Assembly: GCF_016405985.1 (NCBI RefSeq)
Contig: NZ_JAEFCF010000002.1
Coordinates: forward strand, 178,939-242,938
Direction of reading: 5' to 3'
From: Paracoccus sp. IB05
GTDB lineage: Bacteria > Pseudomonadota > Alphaproteobacteria > Rhodobacterales > Rhodobacteraceae
DNA: 64,000 nucleotides
In this document: positions 52,393-62,574 of the stretch, piece after piece
Numbering within the stretch: the stretch's first letter is position 1
Layout: every line of letters starts with the position of its first letter
Notes under the pieces: model-generated
Database searches by the model: none
What the model was told of the DNA's origin: nothing
Seen by the model: only the letters and a program-made list of their open reading frames with translations
Translations under genes and position numbers: made by a program

Positions 52393-53177
52393 CCGTTCAT
52401 TTCATCGGCGCCGGCCCCGGTGCGCCCGACCTGCTGACGCTGCGCGGGCGCGACCTGATCGCGGCCTCGCCTGTCTGCCTTTATGCCGGCTCGCTGATCC
52501 CCGAGGCGGTGCTGGCCCATTGCCCGCCCGACGCAAAGATCGTCAACACCGCGCCGCTGGATCTGGACGCGATCATCGCCGAGATCCGTGCCGCGCATGC
52601 GGCGGGCCTTGATGTCGCGCGGCTCCATTCCGGCGATTTGTCGGTCTGGTCGGCTATGGGCGAGCAGATCCGCCGGTTGAAGGCTGAAGGCATCCCCTAT
52701 GATGTGACGCCGGGTGTGCCCTCTTTCGCCGCTGCCGCCGCGACTTTGGGGATGGAACTGACGCTGCCCGGCCTTGCGCAGAGCCTTGTCCTGACCCGCA
52801 CCCCTGGCCGCGCCTCGGCGATGCCGGAACGCGAAAAGCTGGAGGCCTTTGCGGCCACGGGGGCGACTTTGGCCATCCACCTCTCGATCCACCGGCTGGA
52901 CGAAACGGCCGCCGAACTCACGCCGCATTACGGGGCTGACTGCCCGGTGGCAGTGGTCTGGCGCGCCTCCTGGCCGGATGAGCGGGTGGTGCGCGGCACG
53001 CTGGCGACCATCGCCGGGCTGATCGGCGATACGATGGAGCGGACCGCGCTGATCCTGGTCGGCCCGTCCCTGGGGCAGCACTCGGAGGGGCAGGAGGGGT
53101 TCATCGAATCGAGCCTTTATTCCACCGATTATGACCGCCGTTTCCGTGCGGGTCGGGCTGATGCGGTGAAGCTGTGA
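52389..53177 (+). CDS. cobM: Precorrin-4 C11-methyltransferase
   Basis: 262 residues, tetrapyrrole methylase fold. [19 protein letters not shown] at the N-terminus, [19 protein letters not shown] and [21 protein letters not shown] identify it. It methylates C-11 to give precorrin-5. The start overlaps the cobE stop (ATGA) and the stop overlaps the cobB GTG start. Confidence 0.95.
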   Translation: MTVHFIGAGPGAPDLLTLRGRDLIAASPVCLYAGSLIPEAVLAHCPPDAKIVNTAPLDLDAIIAEIRAAHAAGLDVARLHSGDLSVWSAMGEQIRRLKAEGIPYDVTPGVPSFAAAAATLGMELTLPGLAQSLVLTRTPGRASAMPEREKLEAFAATGATLAIHLSIHRLDETAAELTPHYGADCPVAVVWRASWPDERVVRGTLATIAGLIGDTMERTALILVGPSLGQHSEGQEGFIESSLYSTDYDRRFRAGRADAVKL

Positions 53178-54469
53178 CCAAAGGGCTGATCATATCCGCG
53201 CCGCGCTCCGGCGCGGGCAAGACGACGGTGATGCTGGGGCTGTTGCGCGCATTGCGGGATGACGGCGTGGCGGTGCAGCCCTATAAATGCGGCCCCGATT
53301 ACATCGACCCGGCCTTTCACCTCGCGGCTTCAGGGCGGTCGAGTTTCAACCTCGACAGCTGGGCGATGGCGCCCGGGCTGATCGGGGCGCAGCTGGCGCG
53401 GGGCGGCGAGATGGCGCTGGCCGAGGGCTCGATGGGGCTGTTTGACGGCGTGGCATTCCCGGGCGAGACCGGAACCGGCGCCAGCGCCGATATTGCGGCG
53501 CTGACCGGCTGGCCGGTCGTGGTGGTGCTGGATGTCTCGGGCGCGGCGCAGACGGTGGCGGCTATGGCGGCGGGGATGGCGGCCTATCGCAAGGATGTGA
53601 AAATCGCGGGCGTGATCCTGAACCGCGTCGCCTCGCCCAGGCATGAACGACTCTGCCGGCTGGGGATGGAGGCGGTCGGGCTGCCGGTTTTCGGCGCCTT
53701 GCCCCGGCGCGGCGATCTGACCCTGCCAGAGCGGCATCTGGGCCTGGTTCAGGCGGTTGAACATCCCGATCTGGAACGCGCCATCAGTGACTATGCCGGT
53801 TTTCTGCGCGACCATACCGATCTTGCTTCTCTGCGCGTGGCAGCGGCGGGCGCTGTGAGCACCCCGGCGGGAAAGTTGCCGAAACCGCCCGGCCAGCGCA
53901 TTGCGCTGGCGCGGGACGAGGCGTTTTCCTTCACCTATCCGCATCTGCTGGATGCCTGGCACGCGCAGGGCGCCGAGATCCTGCCATTCTCGCCCCTGGC
54001 CGATGAAGCGCCGCCCGAGGCCGATCTCTGCTGGCTGCCCGGCGGCTATCCCGAGCTGCATGCGGGCCGGATCGCGGCGTCATCAGGTTTTCTTGCCGGT
54101 CTCAGGAGTTTCGCGGCGGTAAAGCCGGTTCATGGCGAATGCGGCGGCTATATGGTTCTGGGCGAGGCGCTGGTCGATGCATCCGGCACCCGGCATCAGA
54201 TGGCCGGGTTGCTGGGCCTCGTGACCTCATATGAGAAACGCAGGATGCATCTGGGCTACCGTCTGGCCGCGCTTTCCGCGCCGATCCCGGGCCATGCGGC
54301 GGGCGCGAGGCTGCGCGGGCATGAGTTCCATTATTCGACTATCGTCGCCCAGCCCGATGCGCCGCTTGCCAGCGTGACTGATGCCGAAAGCGCGCCGGTC
54401 CCCGAAACCGGATCGCGCAAAGGCCTCGTCACCGGCACATTCTTCCACCTGATCGGAGCCGCCACATGA
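53174..54469 (+). CDS. cobB: Hydrogenobyrinic acid a,c-diamide synthase
   Basis: 431 residues from GTG 53174 (overlapping the cobM stop, GTGA). The N-terminal ATPase domain has [20 protein letters not shown] and [13 protein letters not shown]; the C-terminal GATase domain has [11 protein letters not shown], nucleophile Cys in [13 protein letters not shown], and HEFHYS. It amidates the a and c acetates of hydrogenobyrinic acid, the substrate for CobNST. The stop overlaps cobA (ATGA). Confidence 0.95.
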   Translation: MTKGLIISAPRSGAGKTTVMLGLLRALRDDGVAVQPYKCGPDYIDPAFHLAASGRSSFNLDSWAMAPGLIGAQLARGGEMALAEGSMGLFDGVAFPGETGTGASADIAALTGWPVVVVLDVSGAAQTVAAMAAGMAAYRKDVKIAGVILNRVASPRHERLCRLGMEAVGLPVFGALPRRGDLTLPERHLGLVQAVEHPDLERAISDYAGFLRDHTDLASLRVAAAGAVSTPAGKLPKPPGQRIALARDEAFSFTYPHLLDAWHAQGAEILPFSPLADEAPPEADLCWLPGGYPELHAGRIAASSGFLAGLRSFAAVKPVHGECGGYMVLGEALVDASGTRHQMAGLLGLVTSYEKRRMHLGYRLAALSAPIPGHAAGARLRGHEFHYSTIVAQPDAPLASVTDAESAPVPETGSRKGLVTGTFFHLIGAAT

Positions 54470-55185
54470 GCGAGATCGTCAGCTTTGTCTCCTCCGGCCC
54501 GGGCGATCCCGATCTGCTGACCATGCGGGCCATCAAACGGCTGCAGGCGGCGGAGGTGGTGCTGTATGACGACCTTTCCGCCGGGCCGATCCTCGATCTG
54601 GCGGCGCCGGAGGCCGATCTGATCTCGGTCGGCAAGCGGGCGGGGCGCGCCTCGCCGCGCCAGGACCATGTCAGCCGGCTGCTGGTCGATCATGCGCGGT
54701 CGGGCCTGAAGGTGGTGCGGCTGAAATCCGGCGATTCCGGCATGTTCGGCAGGCTTGAGGAAGAGATCACAGCTTTGCGCGAGGCCGGGATCGGCTACGA
54801 GATCGTGCCCGGCGTCACCGCGCCCTCGGCGGCGGCGGCGGCGGCGGGGATCCCGCTGACGCGGCGGGTCAATGCGCGCCGGGTGCAATTCGTGACCGGC
54901 CATGACGTCACCGGGGCGCTGCCCGAAAGCCTGAACTTGGCGGCTCTGGCCGATCCGCAGGCTGTCACCTCGGTCTTCATGGCGCGGGCGACATTTCCGC
55001 AGCTCGCGGCAAAACTGATCGCGGCCGGTTTACCGCCCGGGACACCCGCTTTGATGGCGCAAGGCGTCTCGACCCCGGCGCAGGCTTTCCGCCGTGATAC
55101 GGTCGCGGGTCTGGCCGCACATCTGGAAGGTGCCGCCCCCGACCCGGCACCGACCCTCATCCTTTTTGGTGCGCTGGCGACCTGA
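54466..55185 (+). CDS. cobA: Uroporphyrinogen III C2,7-methyltransferase
   Basis: 239 residues, single-domain SUMT. FVSSGPGDPDLLTMRAIKRL and VLYDDLS at the N-terminus, VVRLKSGDSGMFGRLEEEI and PGVTAPSAAAAAAGIPLTRR are typical. It adds two methyl groups to uroporphyrinogen III to make precorrin-2, the first committed step of the corrin branch. It is the last gene of the plus-strand run and is followed by a second cobalamin riboswitch. It lacks the CysG dehydrogenase/chelatase part. Confidence 0.94.
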   Translation: MSEIVSFVSSGPGDPDLLTMRAIKRLQAAEVVLYDDLSAGPILDLAAPEADLISVGKRAGRASPRQDHVSRLLVDHARSGLKVVRLKSGDSGMFGRLEEEITALREAGIGYEIVPGVTAPSAAAAAAGIPLTRRVNARRVQFVTGHDVTGALPESLNLAALADPQAVTSVFMARATFPQLAAKLIAAGLPPGTPALMAQGVSTPAQAFRRDTVAGLAAHLEGAAPDPAPTLILFGALAT

Positions 55186-55245
55186 CTGGCGTGTCCTGAC
55201 CGGGTGTGACTTGACCGGGCGTCACGCGCCTGTCACTCTCGATAT

Positions 55246-55405
55246 CGTGAAGGTGCCGGGCGACCGGCATGGGAACAGGGCGGGGGAGACCCCGACCCGA
55301 CCGCCCCCGCGACTGTGCGCAGCGAGCCGACCCCGTTAACCACTGTGGAGCAATCCATGGGAAGGAGGGCAGAGGCTGTGACCTGCAAGTCAGGAGACCG
55401 ACCTT
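55246..55405 (+). ncRNA. Cobalamin riboswitch 2 (upstream of cbtB)
   Basis: Visible blocks are GAAGGTGCCGGGCGACCGGCAT, GGGAACAGGG, CCGCCCCCGCGACTGTG, ACCACTG, GGGAAGG and CAAGTCAGGAGACCGACC. A short hairpin (CCGTCGGGGATGACGG) follows before the cbtB start, with AAGGAG as the ribosome site. It should repress the cobalt transporter when B12 is plentiful. Confidence 0.95.
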
Positions 55406-55453
55406 CGCATTTGATGGAACCGCCGTCGGGGATGACGGCAAGGAGTAATTCAT

Positions 55454-55624
55454 ATGTCCACCATTGCCCGCTCTGGCGAAAAGGCCGATGTCAAACTGGC
55501 GAATATCCTCGTCGTGGCGCTTTTGGGTGCTGCGCTGATCTTCGTCGCCGGCCTCGCCCAGTCGGAAACCCTGCATGACGCCGCCCATGATGTGCGTCAC
55601 GCGGTCGGATTCCCCTGCCACTGA
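55454..55624 (+). CDS. cbtB: Cobalt transporter subunit CbtB
   Basis: 56 residues. A single hydrophobic segment (about 15-36, ANILVVALLGAALIFVAGLA) is followed by a short His-rich tail (HDAAHDVRHAVGFPCH) that is the mark of CbtB. It pairs with CbtA in B12-regulated cobalt uptake. AAGGAG precedes ATG 55454, and cbtA begins 1 base after its stop. Confidence 0.9.
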   Translation: MSTIARSGEKADVKLANILVVALLGAALIFVAGLAQSETLHDAAHDVRHAVGFPCH

Positions 55625-55625
55625 T

Positions 55626-56423
55626 ATGTTGCAAAGACTGCTGACCAGCGCGTTGATCGCTGGCGCTGCTGCGGGGCTGATTGCCGCCCTGCTGCAGCTT
55701 GTTTTCGTGCAGCCCGTGCTGCTTCATGCCGAGCTTTATGAGGGCGGAGAGCGCACCCATTTCGCGGCGGCCTCCGACCATCATCACGGTGAAGAACCAG
55801 CGCCGGAAGCCGTAGAGCCCCAGACAGCGCCGACGACAGAACCTGCCGCCGAAGCGGGCCATGACCATGGGCCTGAGGCTGCGCATGACCATGGCGAGGC
55901 GGCAGAGATCCCGGGTATCGGCTTTGACGCAGGCCGTGACGGGCTGTCGATCCTGTTCTCGATCATGGTCTATGCCGGCTACGGGCTGCTGCTGGTCGCG
56001 GCGATGGCCCTGTCCGAGAATAATGGCAACCGGGTCACCGCGCGCCAGGGCCTGCTCTGGGGGATCGCGGGCTTTGTCGCAGTGCAGATGGCGCCGGCCT
56101 TCGGCCTCTCGCCCGAGCTTCCGGGCATGGCGGCGGCAGATGTGAATGCCCGCGCGATCTGGTGGGTGGCGACAGTGATTGCGACCGGCATCGGTCTCTG
56201 GCTGATCGCATTCGGCAAAAACTGGGCGGTCTGGGCGGCGGCAATCCTGCTGATCCTTGCGCCCCATATCGTCGGCGCGCCGCATCCGCATGAGTTCACC
56301 GGCCCGACGCCGCCCGAACTGGCCGCGCAATTCGCCGGCCGCGCCATCGGGGTCGGTCTTGCGGTCTGGACACTGCTCGGCCTTTTCGCAGCCGCGCTCT
56401 GGAGCCGTGGCCGCGAGGCATAA
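55626..56423 (+). CDS. cbtA: Cobalt transporter subunit CbtA
   Basis: 265 residues with about five transmembrane helices. After TM1 comes a hydrophilic loop rich in His (SDHHHGEE, GHDHGPEAAHDHGEA), a likely metal-collecting stretch; later helices include LLWGIAGFVAVQMAPAFG and ILLILAPHIVGAPHPHEF. CbtAB is a predicted cobalt transporter found under cobalamin riboswitches. The start at 55626 follows cbtB directly; an upstream start at 55575 lies inside cbtB. Confidence 0.92.
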   Translation: MLQRLLTSALIAGAAAGLIAALLQLVFVQPVLLHAELYEGGERTHFAAASDHHHGEEPAPEAVEPQTAPTTEPAAEAGHDHGPEAAHDHGEAAEIPGIGFDAGRDGLSILFSIMVYAGYGLLLVAAMALSENNGNRVTARQGLLWGIAGFVAVQMAPAFGLSPELPGMAAADVNARAIWWVATVIATGIGLWLIAFGKNWAVWAAAILLILAPHIVGAPHPHEFTGPTPPELAAQFAGRAIGVGLAVWTLLGLFAAALWSRGREA

Positions 56424-56440
56424 ACCAGCTTCCCGGCGGC

Positions 56441-57217
56441 TTATGCCGCCGGGGATGTCCGGTCCAGAATATAGATATCCATGAGCCAGCCATGCTCTGC
56501 GCGTGCCGCCTCGCGCCGCGCGAGGATACGCGGCCCCGCCTCGGCCAGCGGGCCGGCTTCGGTGATCTCATTCGCCATGCCGACAAAGGCGCCCCACCAG
56601 ATCGACAGGCCTTCGGGCGCCAGATCCTGAAAGGCACAGCCGCCATCCAGCATCACCACCAGCCGGTCGACGCCTTCGGGCCAGCCCTCGTCGCGCAGCC
56701 GCCGCCCCGTCGTCACCAGAAACGGCGCGCCAAGCCCGTTCAGCGGAATGCGATGCGCGGCGGCCAGCACCTGCGGCGACATGATCCCAGGCACCACCGA
56801 GACCGAGACTTCGCGCAGCCTGCCCAGCCGTGCGGCAATCCGCAGGGTACTGTCGTAAAGCGATGGATCACCCCAGACCATCAGCGCCACCCGCTTTGCG
56901 CCGGGATGCGCGTCAATCGCCGCCGCCCATGCCCCGGCAATCGCATCATGCCAGTCATTCACCCGCGCGAGGTAAGAGGGGTTGGCCGGATCCCGCACCG
57001 GCATGGCAAAGCCCGCCAGGATCACCCCGGGCCGGGTCACGAGATCCTCGCAGATCGTCCGGCGCAGATCGGCAAGATCGGCTTTGTCCTCACCCTTCTC
57101 CGGGATCAGGATCAGATCGGCCGCATTCAGCGCCTTCACCGCCTGCAAGGTGAGATGGTCCGGATTGCCGGTGCCAATACCGACCAGAATAAGTTCCAAA
57201 GCAGCCCCCGCATCCAT
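56441..57217 (-). CDS. cobF: Precorrin-6A synthase (deacetylating)
   Basis: 258 residues: LILVGIGTGNPDHLTLQAVKAL at the SAM loop, LMVWGDPSLYDSTLRIA and PGIMSPQVLAAAHRIPL. CobF methylates C-1 and removes the extruded acetyl group, a step unique to the aerobic pathway. It is convergent with cbtA (17-base gap) and separate from the main cob run; the upstream side holds repeat copy C, with no cobalamin riboswitch visible. Confidence 0.95.
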   Translation of the reverse strand: MDAGAALELILVGIGTGNPDHLTLQAVKALNAADLILIPEKGEDKADLADLRRTICEDLVTRPGVILAGFAMPVRDPANPSYLARVNDWHDAIAGAWAAAIDAHPGAKRVALMVWGDPSLYDSTLRIAARLGRLREVSVSVVPGIMSPQVLAAAHRIPLNGLGAPFLVTTGRRLRDEGWPEGVDRLVVMLDGGCAFQDLAPEGLSIWWGAFVGMANEITEAGPLAEAGPRILARREAARAEHGWLMDIYILDRTSPAA

Positions 57218-57267
57218 TCCCGCGCCAGAAACCAGCTTCGGCCCGGAATGAAAAGCCTGCCTGCCCG

Positions 57268-57312
57268 CTTCCTCCTGACCAAAATACTCCCGCCGGAGGC
57301 ATACGCCGCCCG
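57268..57312 (-). repeat. Intergenic-type repeat (copy C)
   Basis: CTTCCTCCTGACC followed by AAAATACTCCCGCCGGAGGC. The reverse complement gives GCCTCCGGCGGGAGTATTTT and GGTCAGGAGGAAG, close to copy B's GGAGTATTTCGGTCAAGAGGAA. It lies between slt and cobF, a normal intergenic place for this element. Confidence 0.6.
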
Positions 57313-57340
57313 CCAGAGCCGCCTGCCAGAGCCACCGGCT

Positions 57341-59302
57341 TCAGCCCTTCAGCTCCGATGTCACCCGGACCGGCCCCACCGTCCCGCGCAGTTTCGCGCG
57401 GTAGATCACCACGCCTTCAACCACCCGCATCACATAGGTTCGGGTCTCGCCGATCGGAATCATCTCGACCCAGTCGACCACATCCACCTCCGGCAGGCGC
57501 GGGTCTCCAAGCTCGCCGATCCAGCGGCGCGGCCGCCCGGGCCCGGCATTATAGCCCGAGGCGATCAGCGCAATCGAAGGCCCGAATTCCTCGACCATCT
57601 TCGCCAGATAGGCCGAACCGACCTGGGTGTTGAACCCCGGATCGTAAAGCTTCGACAGCGAATATTCCAGGCCCAGCCCCTTAGCCATCCGCGCGGCGGT
57701 CTCGGGCAGAACCTGCATCAGCCCGCGCGCATCCGCTCCCGAACGCGCCATCGGCTCGAATTCACTTTCGCGCCGCGCAATGGCAAGCGCCAGCGCGCGG
57801 CTGACATGCAGCCCGTCCGGCACGAGGTCCGGCACCGGGTAATAGGTGCGGGGCAGGATCGCGCCCCGCTCTGCCGCCTGTTTCGCCAGCACCAGCGCGA
57901 TATGCGGCTGACCCATTTCCAGCGCCATCTCGGCAAGCTGGGCGACGCCCCTTGCGTCCTGCCCCTCGGCGAGATGCAGGAGGAACCGCTTGCCCTCGAC
58001 CCGGTTCCCGGCCGAGAGCATAAGCCGCCCCATCGCCAGAACCGAAGACCCGGCGAAAGACGATTGCCGCCAGCCCGAGGCAGGCGCATCGTTCAAAAGC
58101 TGAGGATCCAGCGACAGCCCGAGTTTTTCTGCCGATAAAAGCCCGTAATAGGCGGTCTGATGTTGCGCCGCGCGCTGGAAATGAGCCTTTGCGCTCTCGG
58201 CCCGGCCGGCGGCCTCGTCGGCGCGGCCCTGCCAGTAATCGGCACGCGAGACTGAGATCGCGGTCGAAACCCCGGCCCGCAGATGTGCGAAATGTTTCAG
58301 CGCGGTCTCGGGATCGTTCAGCTTCCTCAGCGCGATAAAACCCGCCAGAAATTCCAGATCGGCGTAAGCGCCGCCCGATGTCATCCCGTGCCGCGCCGCC
58401 ACGCGATAGGCATCCTGCGCGCGCCCCTGGCGCATCAGCCAGCGCGCCAGCAGCGCGCGCCGCGGCGCCCATTCCTCGGGGCGGCCAAGATTTTCCGGCG
58501 CGACCGACAGGATCAGCTCTGCCGCTTCCGCATAGAGATCCCGCTTCATCCGCCACAAGAACCGCTCATAGCTGAGGCCCGGGTCAGATTTCAGCGCATC
58601 GGGCACCGCCTGAACCAGCCCGTCGACCCCTGCCTGACCGGCGCGCAAGGCAAGCCGCGCCTCGGCGAGTTTGCGCTTTGCCTCCGGCACCCGGGGCAGC
58701 ATCCGGAGCGCCTCGGCACGCCGCCCCTCCCAGAGCAGGTTTTCCAGCCGCAGATCATTCACCATCGCCACCGCGTCGGGCATCAGGACCTGCAGCTCGG
58801 CCTCCTGATCGGCGGTGAGCGAAAGCTCCGCCCAGGCCCGCATCGCTTCGGTTTCGGCCATGCCGATCTGGCCAAGCGCCTTATAGGCCCGCACCAGGGC
58901 CACGGCGCCGGTGCCACTGCGCGGTGGCGAGGCGCGGAAATACCCGGCCACCCGCGACGGCGTCTCAGACCTGGCCACCGCCTCCTCGCCCTTTTGCCGC
59001 AAGAGGGCAAGACCCGGCCAGTCGCCCCGCCGCGCGAGGAAGGCTTCGTAATCGCCTAAGCGGCCATCGCCGTCCCGCAGCTGGCTCCAGAGGACAAAAT
59101 CCCGCACCAGACCGTCCTGAGAGGCTGCAAGCGCCCCAGGCCAGTCTTTCTTGCGCACCAGGTCAAGCGCGCTGCGCATCTCCTGCACCTGATCGGCGCG
59201 GGCCGCGGTCGGGAGGATCAGGGTTGCGAAGATCAGAACCGGCGAAAGCAGAGCCGGGAGAACCAGGGTCAGGATACGGAGGCGGCGGATGAGAAAGGTC
59301 AT
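57341..59302 (-). CDS. slt: Soluble lytic murein transglycosylase
   Basis: 653 residues. A signal peptide (about 1-35) is followed by a long superhelical region of tetratricopeptide-like repeats (U/L domains) and a C-terminal SLT catalytic domain: [20 protein letters not shown] with the catalytic Glu, and [13 protein letters not shown] plus [14 protein letters not shown]. It cleaves glycan strands of peptidoglycan in the periplasm. ATG 59302 ([10 protein letters not shown]) gives the signal peptide; the frame is open to 59338. It runs divergent from dapA. Confidence 0.93.
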   Translation of the reverse strand: MTFLIRRLRILTLVLPALLSPVLIFATLILPTAARADQVQEMRSALDLVRKKDWPGALAASQDGLVRDFVLWSQLRDGDGRLGDYEAFLARRGDWPGLALLRQKGEEAVARSETPSRVAGYFRASPPRSGTGAVALVRAYKALGQIGMAETEAMRAWAELSLTADQEAELQVLMPDAVAMVNDLRLENLLWEGRRAEALRMLPRVPEAKRKLAEARLALRAGQAGVDGLVQAVPDALKSDPGLSYERFLWRMKRDLYAEAAELILSVAPENLGRPEEWAPRRALLARWLMRQGRAQDAYRVAARHGMTSGGAYADLEFLAGFIALRKLNDPETALKHFAHLRAGVSTAISVSRADYWQGRADEAAGRAESAKAHFQRAAQHQTAYYGLLSAEKLGLSLDPQLLNDAPASGWRQSSFAGSSVLAMGRLMLSAGNRVEGKRFLLHLAEGQDARGVAQLAEMALEMGQPHIALVLAKQAAERGAILPRTYYPVPDLVPDGLHVSRALALAIARRESEFEPMARSGADARGLMQVLPETAARMAKGLGLEYSLSKLYDPGFNTQVGSAYLAKMVEEFGPSIALIASGYNAGPGRPRRWIGELGDPRLPEVDVVDWVEMIPIGETRTYVMRVVEGVVIYRAKLRGTVGPVRVTSELKG

Positions 59303-59559
59303 GGGGCGGAGTCTGCCAAAGAGGCCGGATCGCCACAAGCCACGTTCCTGTCAGCAGCGGCCCGACACCGGCGGCCCGGCACCGGGGGCGCATGTCAGAG
59401 CCCGCCTGCCAGAAAGGGCGCCGTCCTGGCCCCGGATCTGTCCCCGAGCCTCTCCTGCCGGCGCCCTCATGCAGTGCTTGGCAAGGCGCAATTGCAAGGG
59501 TAAGGAAAGTCCGTTGCAGCCAGGGGCGAAAAGGGCCCCCAGATGAGGAGACGCGTGCC
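59303..59559. promoter_or_regulatory. Divergent region, slt / dapA
   Basis: 257 bases between divergent genes, presumed to hold both promoters. No operator palindrome or clear -35/-10 pair stands out, and no small gene. Confidence 0.4.
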
Positions 59560-60435
59560 ATGATCCAGGGGTCGATTCCCGCTTTGGTTACGCCGTTCAA
59601 GGACGGCGCCGTGGATATGGACATGCTCAAGAAACTTGTCGACTGGCAGATTGCCGAGGGTTCGACCGGGCTTGTCCCCGTTGGCACCACCGGCGAAAGC
59701 CCGACGCTGAGCCATGAAGAGCACGAGGCCGTGGTCGAGGCCGTGGTGACATTCGCGGCCGGCCGGGTGCCGGTGATCGCGGGCGCCGGCTCGAACAGCA
59801 CGGTCGAGGGCATCCGGCTGATCCGCCATGCCGAGCGCGTCGGCGCCGATGCCGCTCTGGTCGTGACCCCTTATTACAACAAGCCGAACCAGGCCGGGCT
59901 GATCGCGCATTACAAAGCCCTGCATGAGGCCAGCAATCTGCCGATCATCATCTATAATATTCCGGGTCGTTCGGTGATCGACATGTCGCCGGCGACGATG
60001 GGCGAGCTGGCAAAGCTGCCGCGAATCGTCGGCGTGAAAGACGCGACCGGCAATATCGGCAAGGTCAGCCAGCAGCGCGAGACCTGTGGCGCAGATTTCA
60101 TCCAGCTGTCCGGCAATGACGATACAGCGCTGGCGTTCAACGCCCATGGCGGCTGCGGCGCGATTTCGGTTACGGCCAATGTGGCGCCGAAGCTCTGTGC
60201 CGAATTCCAGGCGGCCACGCTGCGCGGTGACTTCCGCACGGCGCTGGACTACCAGGACCGGCTCTTCCCGCTGCATGAAGCGCTGTTCATCGAGCCTGGC
60301 CTTGTCGGCGCGAAATATGCGCTCTCGCTGCTGGGGCGGTGCAGCGAAGAGGTCCGGCTGCCGCTGGTCGGTCTGAGCGATGACACGAAAGCAAAGATCC
60401 GCGCGGCCATGACCCATGCCGGTCTGCTCAACTAG
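59560..60435 (+). CDS. dapA: 4-hydroxy-tetrahydrodipicolinate synthase
   Basis: 291 residues, TIM-barrel class I aldolase of the lysine/peptidoglycan pathway; it condenses pyruvate with aspartate semialdehyde. The Schiff-base Lys160 is in [10 protein letters not shown], the catalytic Tyr132 in [10 protein letters not shown] and the TTGES motif near residue 45. ATG 59560 ([13 protein letters not shown]) is the family start; the frame open from 59392 is upstream non-coding. Hairpins follow the stop. Confidence 0.95.
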   Translation: MIQGSIPALVTPFKDGAVDMDMLKKLVDWQIAEGSTGLVPVGTTGESPTLSHEEHEAVVEAVVTFAAGRVPVIAGAGSNSTVEGIRLIRHAERVGADAALVVTPYYNKPNQAGLIAHYKALHEASNLPIIIYNIPGRSVIDMSPATMGELAKLPRIVGVKDATGNIGKVSQQRETCGADFIQLSGNDDTALAFNAHGGCGAISVTANVAPKLCAEFQAATLRGDFRTALDYQDRLFPLHEALFIEPGLVGAKYALSLLGRCSEEVRLPLVGLSDDTKAKIRAAMTHAGLLN

Positions 60436-60438
60436 CGC

Positions 60439-60484
60439 CCGGTTCCTGCACAGGAACCGGCCCGGAGTTTTTATAAAACTCCGG
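60439..60484 (+). terminator. Two hairpins after dapA, probable terminator
   Basis: Hairpin 1: CCGGTTCCT/AGGAACCGG (60439-60460) with a GCAC loop. Hairpin 2: CCGGAGTTTT/AAAACTCCGG (60462-60484), a perfect 10-bp stem with a TAT loop; its left arm supplies the T-run behind hairpin 1. The second hairpin would act on both strands. Confidence 0.65.
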
Positions 60485-60495
60485 AGTCGCGCGGG

Positions 60496-61377
60496 ATGAC
60501 CGAGGGCATTACGCCAAATCTGCGGGGCGCGGCCCTGATGACGCTGGCCATGGCGGGCTTTGCGGTTGAGGATCTCTTTATCCGCAAGGCCTCTGCCCAT
60601 GTGCCGGTCGGCCAGGTCATGGCGATCATGGGCTTTGGCGGCGCCATGGTCTTCGCGCTCATGGCGCGCGCCGCGCGCGAATCCGTCTTTCCGCGGGTTT
60701 TTCTGTCTTCCGCTATGCTTGTGCGGTCAGGATTCGAGATCGCGGGGCGGCTTTTCTACAGTCTCGCCATCGCGCTGACCTCCATGCCCACCACGGTTGC
60801 CATTCTTCAGGCGACGCCGCTGGTGGTGCTTGCCGGTGCGGCGCTTATCTTTGGCGAAAAGGTTGGCTGGCGGCGCTGGTCGGCGGTTGCGGTTGGGTTT
60901 CTTGGCGTGATGATCGTGCTCAGGCCCGGGCTCGACGGCTTCTCGCCGATGTCGCTCCTCGCGGTGGCGGGCATGGCGGGCTTTGCCGGGCGCGATCTCG
61001 CCACCCGCGCCGCGCCGAAGACCATGTCGAACCGGCAGCTCGGGATCCTTGGCTTCTCGATGCTCGGGATTGCCGGGCTGATCGTCCTGTCTTTCACCGG
61101 CGGCGCCCATTGGCCCGACCCGACCGGAGCCGGTCTGATCCTCGGCGCCACGCTTTTCGGACTTCTGGGCTATAATGCGCTGACCGCCGCCATGCGCACG
61201 GGCGAGGTCTCGGCCGTAACCCCCTTCCGCTATACCCGCCTCGTCTTTGCGATGATCCTTGCGGTGATCTTCCTTGCCGAGCGGCCCGATCACCTGACCC
61301 TGCTTGGCAGTGCCATTATCGTCGCGAGCGGGCTTTATACCCTGATCCGCGCGCGCAAAGGTGCCACAGCGGCATGA
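60496..61377 (+). CDS. EamA/DMT-family transporter
   Basis: 293 residues with ten predicted transmembrane helices in two EamA repeats. Typical features include an N-terminal TLAMAGFAVEDLFIRKAS helix, the SMPTTVAILQATPLVVLAGAALIFGE stretch crossing TM4, and AVTPFRYTRLVFAMILAVIFLAE in the second repeat. Such permeases export or import metabolites; the substrate is unknown. It lies between dapA and smpB on the plus strand, 60 bases after dapA. Confidence 0.9.
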   Translation: MTEGITPNLRGAALMTLAMAGFAVEDLFIRKASAHVPVGQVMAIMGFGGAMVFALMARAARESVFPRVFLSSAMLVRSGFEIAGRLFYSLAIALTSMPTTVAILQATPLVVLAGAALIFGEKVGWRRWSAVAVGFLGVMIVLRPGLDGFSPMSLLAVAGMAGFAGRDLATRAAPKTMSNRQLGILGFSMLGIAGLIVLSFTGGAHWPDPTGAGLILGATLFGLLGYNALTAAMRTGEVSAVTPFRYTRLVFAMILAVIFLAERPDHLTLLGSAIIVASGLYTLIRARKGATAA

Positions 61378-61443
61378 AAGCGCGCGCCGGAGAGGGGCGC
61401 GCTTCTTTACTCAGCGCCCGCCATCCCCTATCTCTGCCCGACC

Positions 61444-61926
61444 ATGCAGAAGAAACACGATCCCAATTCCAAACTCATCGCTGACAACCGCCGGGCGCGG
61501 TTCGAGTATCATATCGAAAGTGACCTCGAAGCCGGGATCATCCTCCAGGGCTCCGAAGTCAAAAGCCTGCGGATCGGTGGATCGAACATTGCCGACAGCT
61601 ATGCCTCGGTCGAAGGCGGCGAGCTCTGGCTGATCAACGGCTATATTGCGCCTTACAAACAGTCGAATGCCTGGGACAGCCATGACGAGCGTCGCCGCCG
61701 CAAGCTGCTGGTGTCAAAGAAAGAACTGTCGCGGCTCTGGAATGCGACCAGGCGCGAGGGGATGACCATCGTGCCGCTCCGGATGTATTTCAACGAGCGT
61801 GGCATGGTGAAGATCGCGCTCGGTGTGGCCAAGGGCAAGAACAATGCCGACAAGCGCGATACCAGCGCCAAACGCGACTGGGACCGCCAGAAGGCGCGGA
61901 TCATGAAACAGGGTCACCAGCTCTGA
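61444..61926 (+). CDS. smpB: SsrA-binding protein
   Basis: 160 residues, the normal length. [46 protein letters not shown] and the basic C-terminal tail [14 protein letters not shown] are diagnostic. SmpB binds tmRNA and the stalled ribosome in trans-translation. The ssrA gene itself is not in the window. Confidence 0.96.
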   Translation: MQKKHDPNSKLIADNRRARFEYHIESDLEAGIILQGSEVKSLRIGGSNIADSYASVEGGELWLINGYIAPYKQSNAWDSHDERRRRKLLVSKKELSRLWNATRREGMTIVPLRMYFNERGMVKIALGVAKGKNNADKRDTSAKRDWDRQKARIMKQGHQL

Positions 61927-62085
61927 TCCGCCAGAAGGGGCGATCTTGTAGCCAGCGGCCCCTTTCATACAACATTTGCCAGGATGGGAAGGATCAGGCA
62001 GTATTCCCCCTGCCCGGTAAGCAAGTCTACGCCATTTTCCGGGTGTGAGGCCGGATCACACCGGCCCTTTGTAGGGATAGTCATC

Positions 62086-62388
62086 ATGGATATGTCACTT
62101 ATCATCCAGCTCGTCGCCGGCCTTATCGGCGGCAATGCGGCCGGATCTGCGTTGAAGAACCTCAACATGGGTCCGATCCTCAATTCGGTGGTCGGTCTTC
62201 TCGGCGGCGTCGGCGGCGGGCAGATCCTGTCCATGCTGGGCCTCGGCGGTGCAGGTGAGGCCGCGGCGGCTGCGACGTCTTCCGGGCTCGACATCTCGTC
62301 CATCCTCCAGAGCGTGGTCGGCGGTGGCGCCGGCGGCGGCATCCTCGTGGCCATTGTCGGCGCGATCAAGAAAGCGCTGGTGAAGTAA
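62086..62388 (+). CDS. Small Gly-rich hydrophobic protein
   Basis: 100 residues from ATG 62086 (MDMSLIIQLV); a longer frame from 61984 lacks a ribosome site. The protein is almost wholly Gly/Ala/Leu/Ser with two amphipathic or hydrophobic stretches (LIIQLVAGLIGGNAAGSAL and GGILVAIVGAIKKALVK) and a GLLGGVGGGQ centre. No family recognised. It is probably membrane-associated or a self-assembling small protein. It stands alone and is followed by a strong terminator, which supports a real transcript. Confidence 0.6.
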   Translation: MDMSLIIQLVAGLIGGNAAGSALKNLNMGPILNSVVGLLGGVGGGQILSMLGLGGAGEAAAAATSSGLDISSILQSVVGGGAGGGILVAIVGAIKKALVK

Positions 62389-62455
62389 GCCGGAGGCGGG
62401 CGCAAGGCAGATTTTGCCTGACCGCCAGCCTTTCCGGGGTCGTGATCCTGAAACC

Positions 62456-62492
62456 ATCCCGCCCGGATCGCCTCCGGGCGGGATTTCTTATT
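62456..62492 (+). terminator. Rho-independent terminator
   Basis: ATCCCGCCCGG (62456-62466) pairs with CCGGGCGGGAT (62474-62484) with a 7-base loop, followed by TTCTTATT. It ends the transcript of the small Gly-rich gene. Confidence 0.9.
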
Positions 62493-62532
62493 CCCGGGAA
62501 ATGTCCGGTGCGAAGCCCGGGGGAAAAATCTG

Positions 62533-62574
62533 CCGGTCCAGGTTTGCCGGTTCAGGTCTGTCCGCCCAGGTTTG
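62533..62574 (+). repeat. Three tandem 14-bp units
   Basis: CCGGTCCAGGTTTG, CCGGTTCAGGTCTG and TCCGCCCAGGTTTG follow each other without spacing. They lie in the 326-base gap between the Gly-rich gene's terminator and sseA. The unit length is not a multiple of three and no frame there looks coding. The rest of this gap shows nothing else. Confidence 0.6.
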
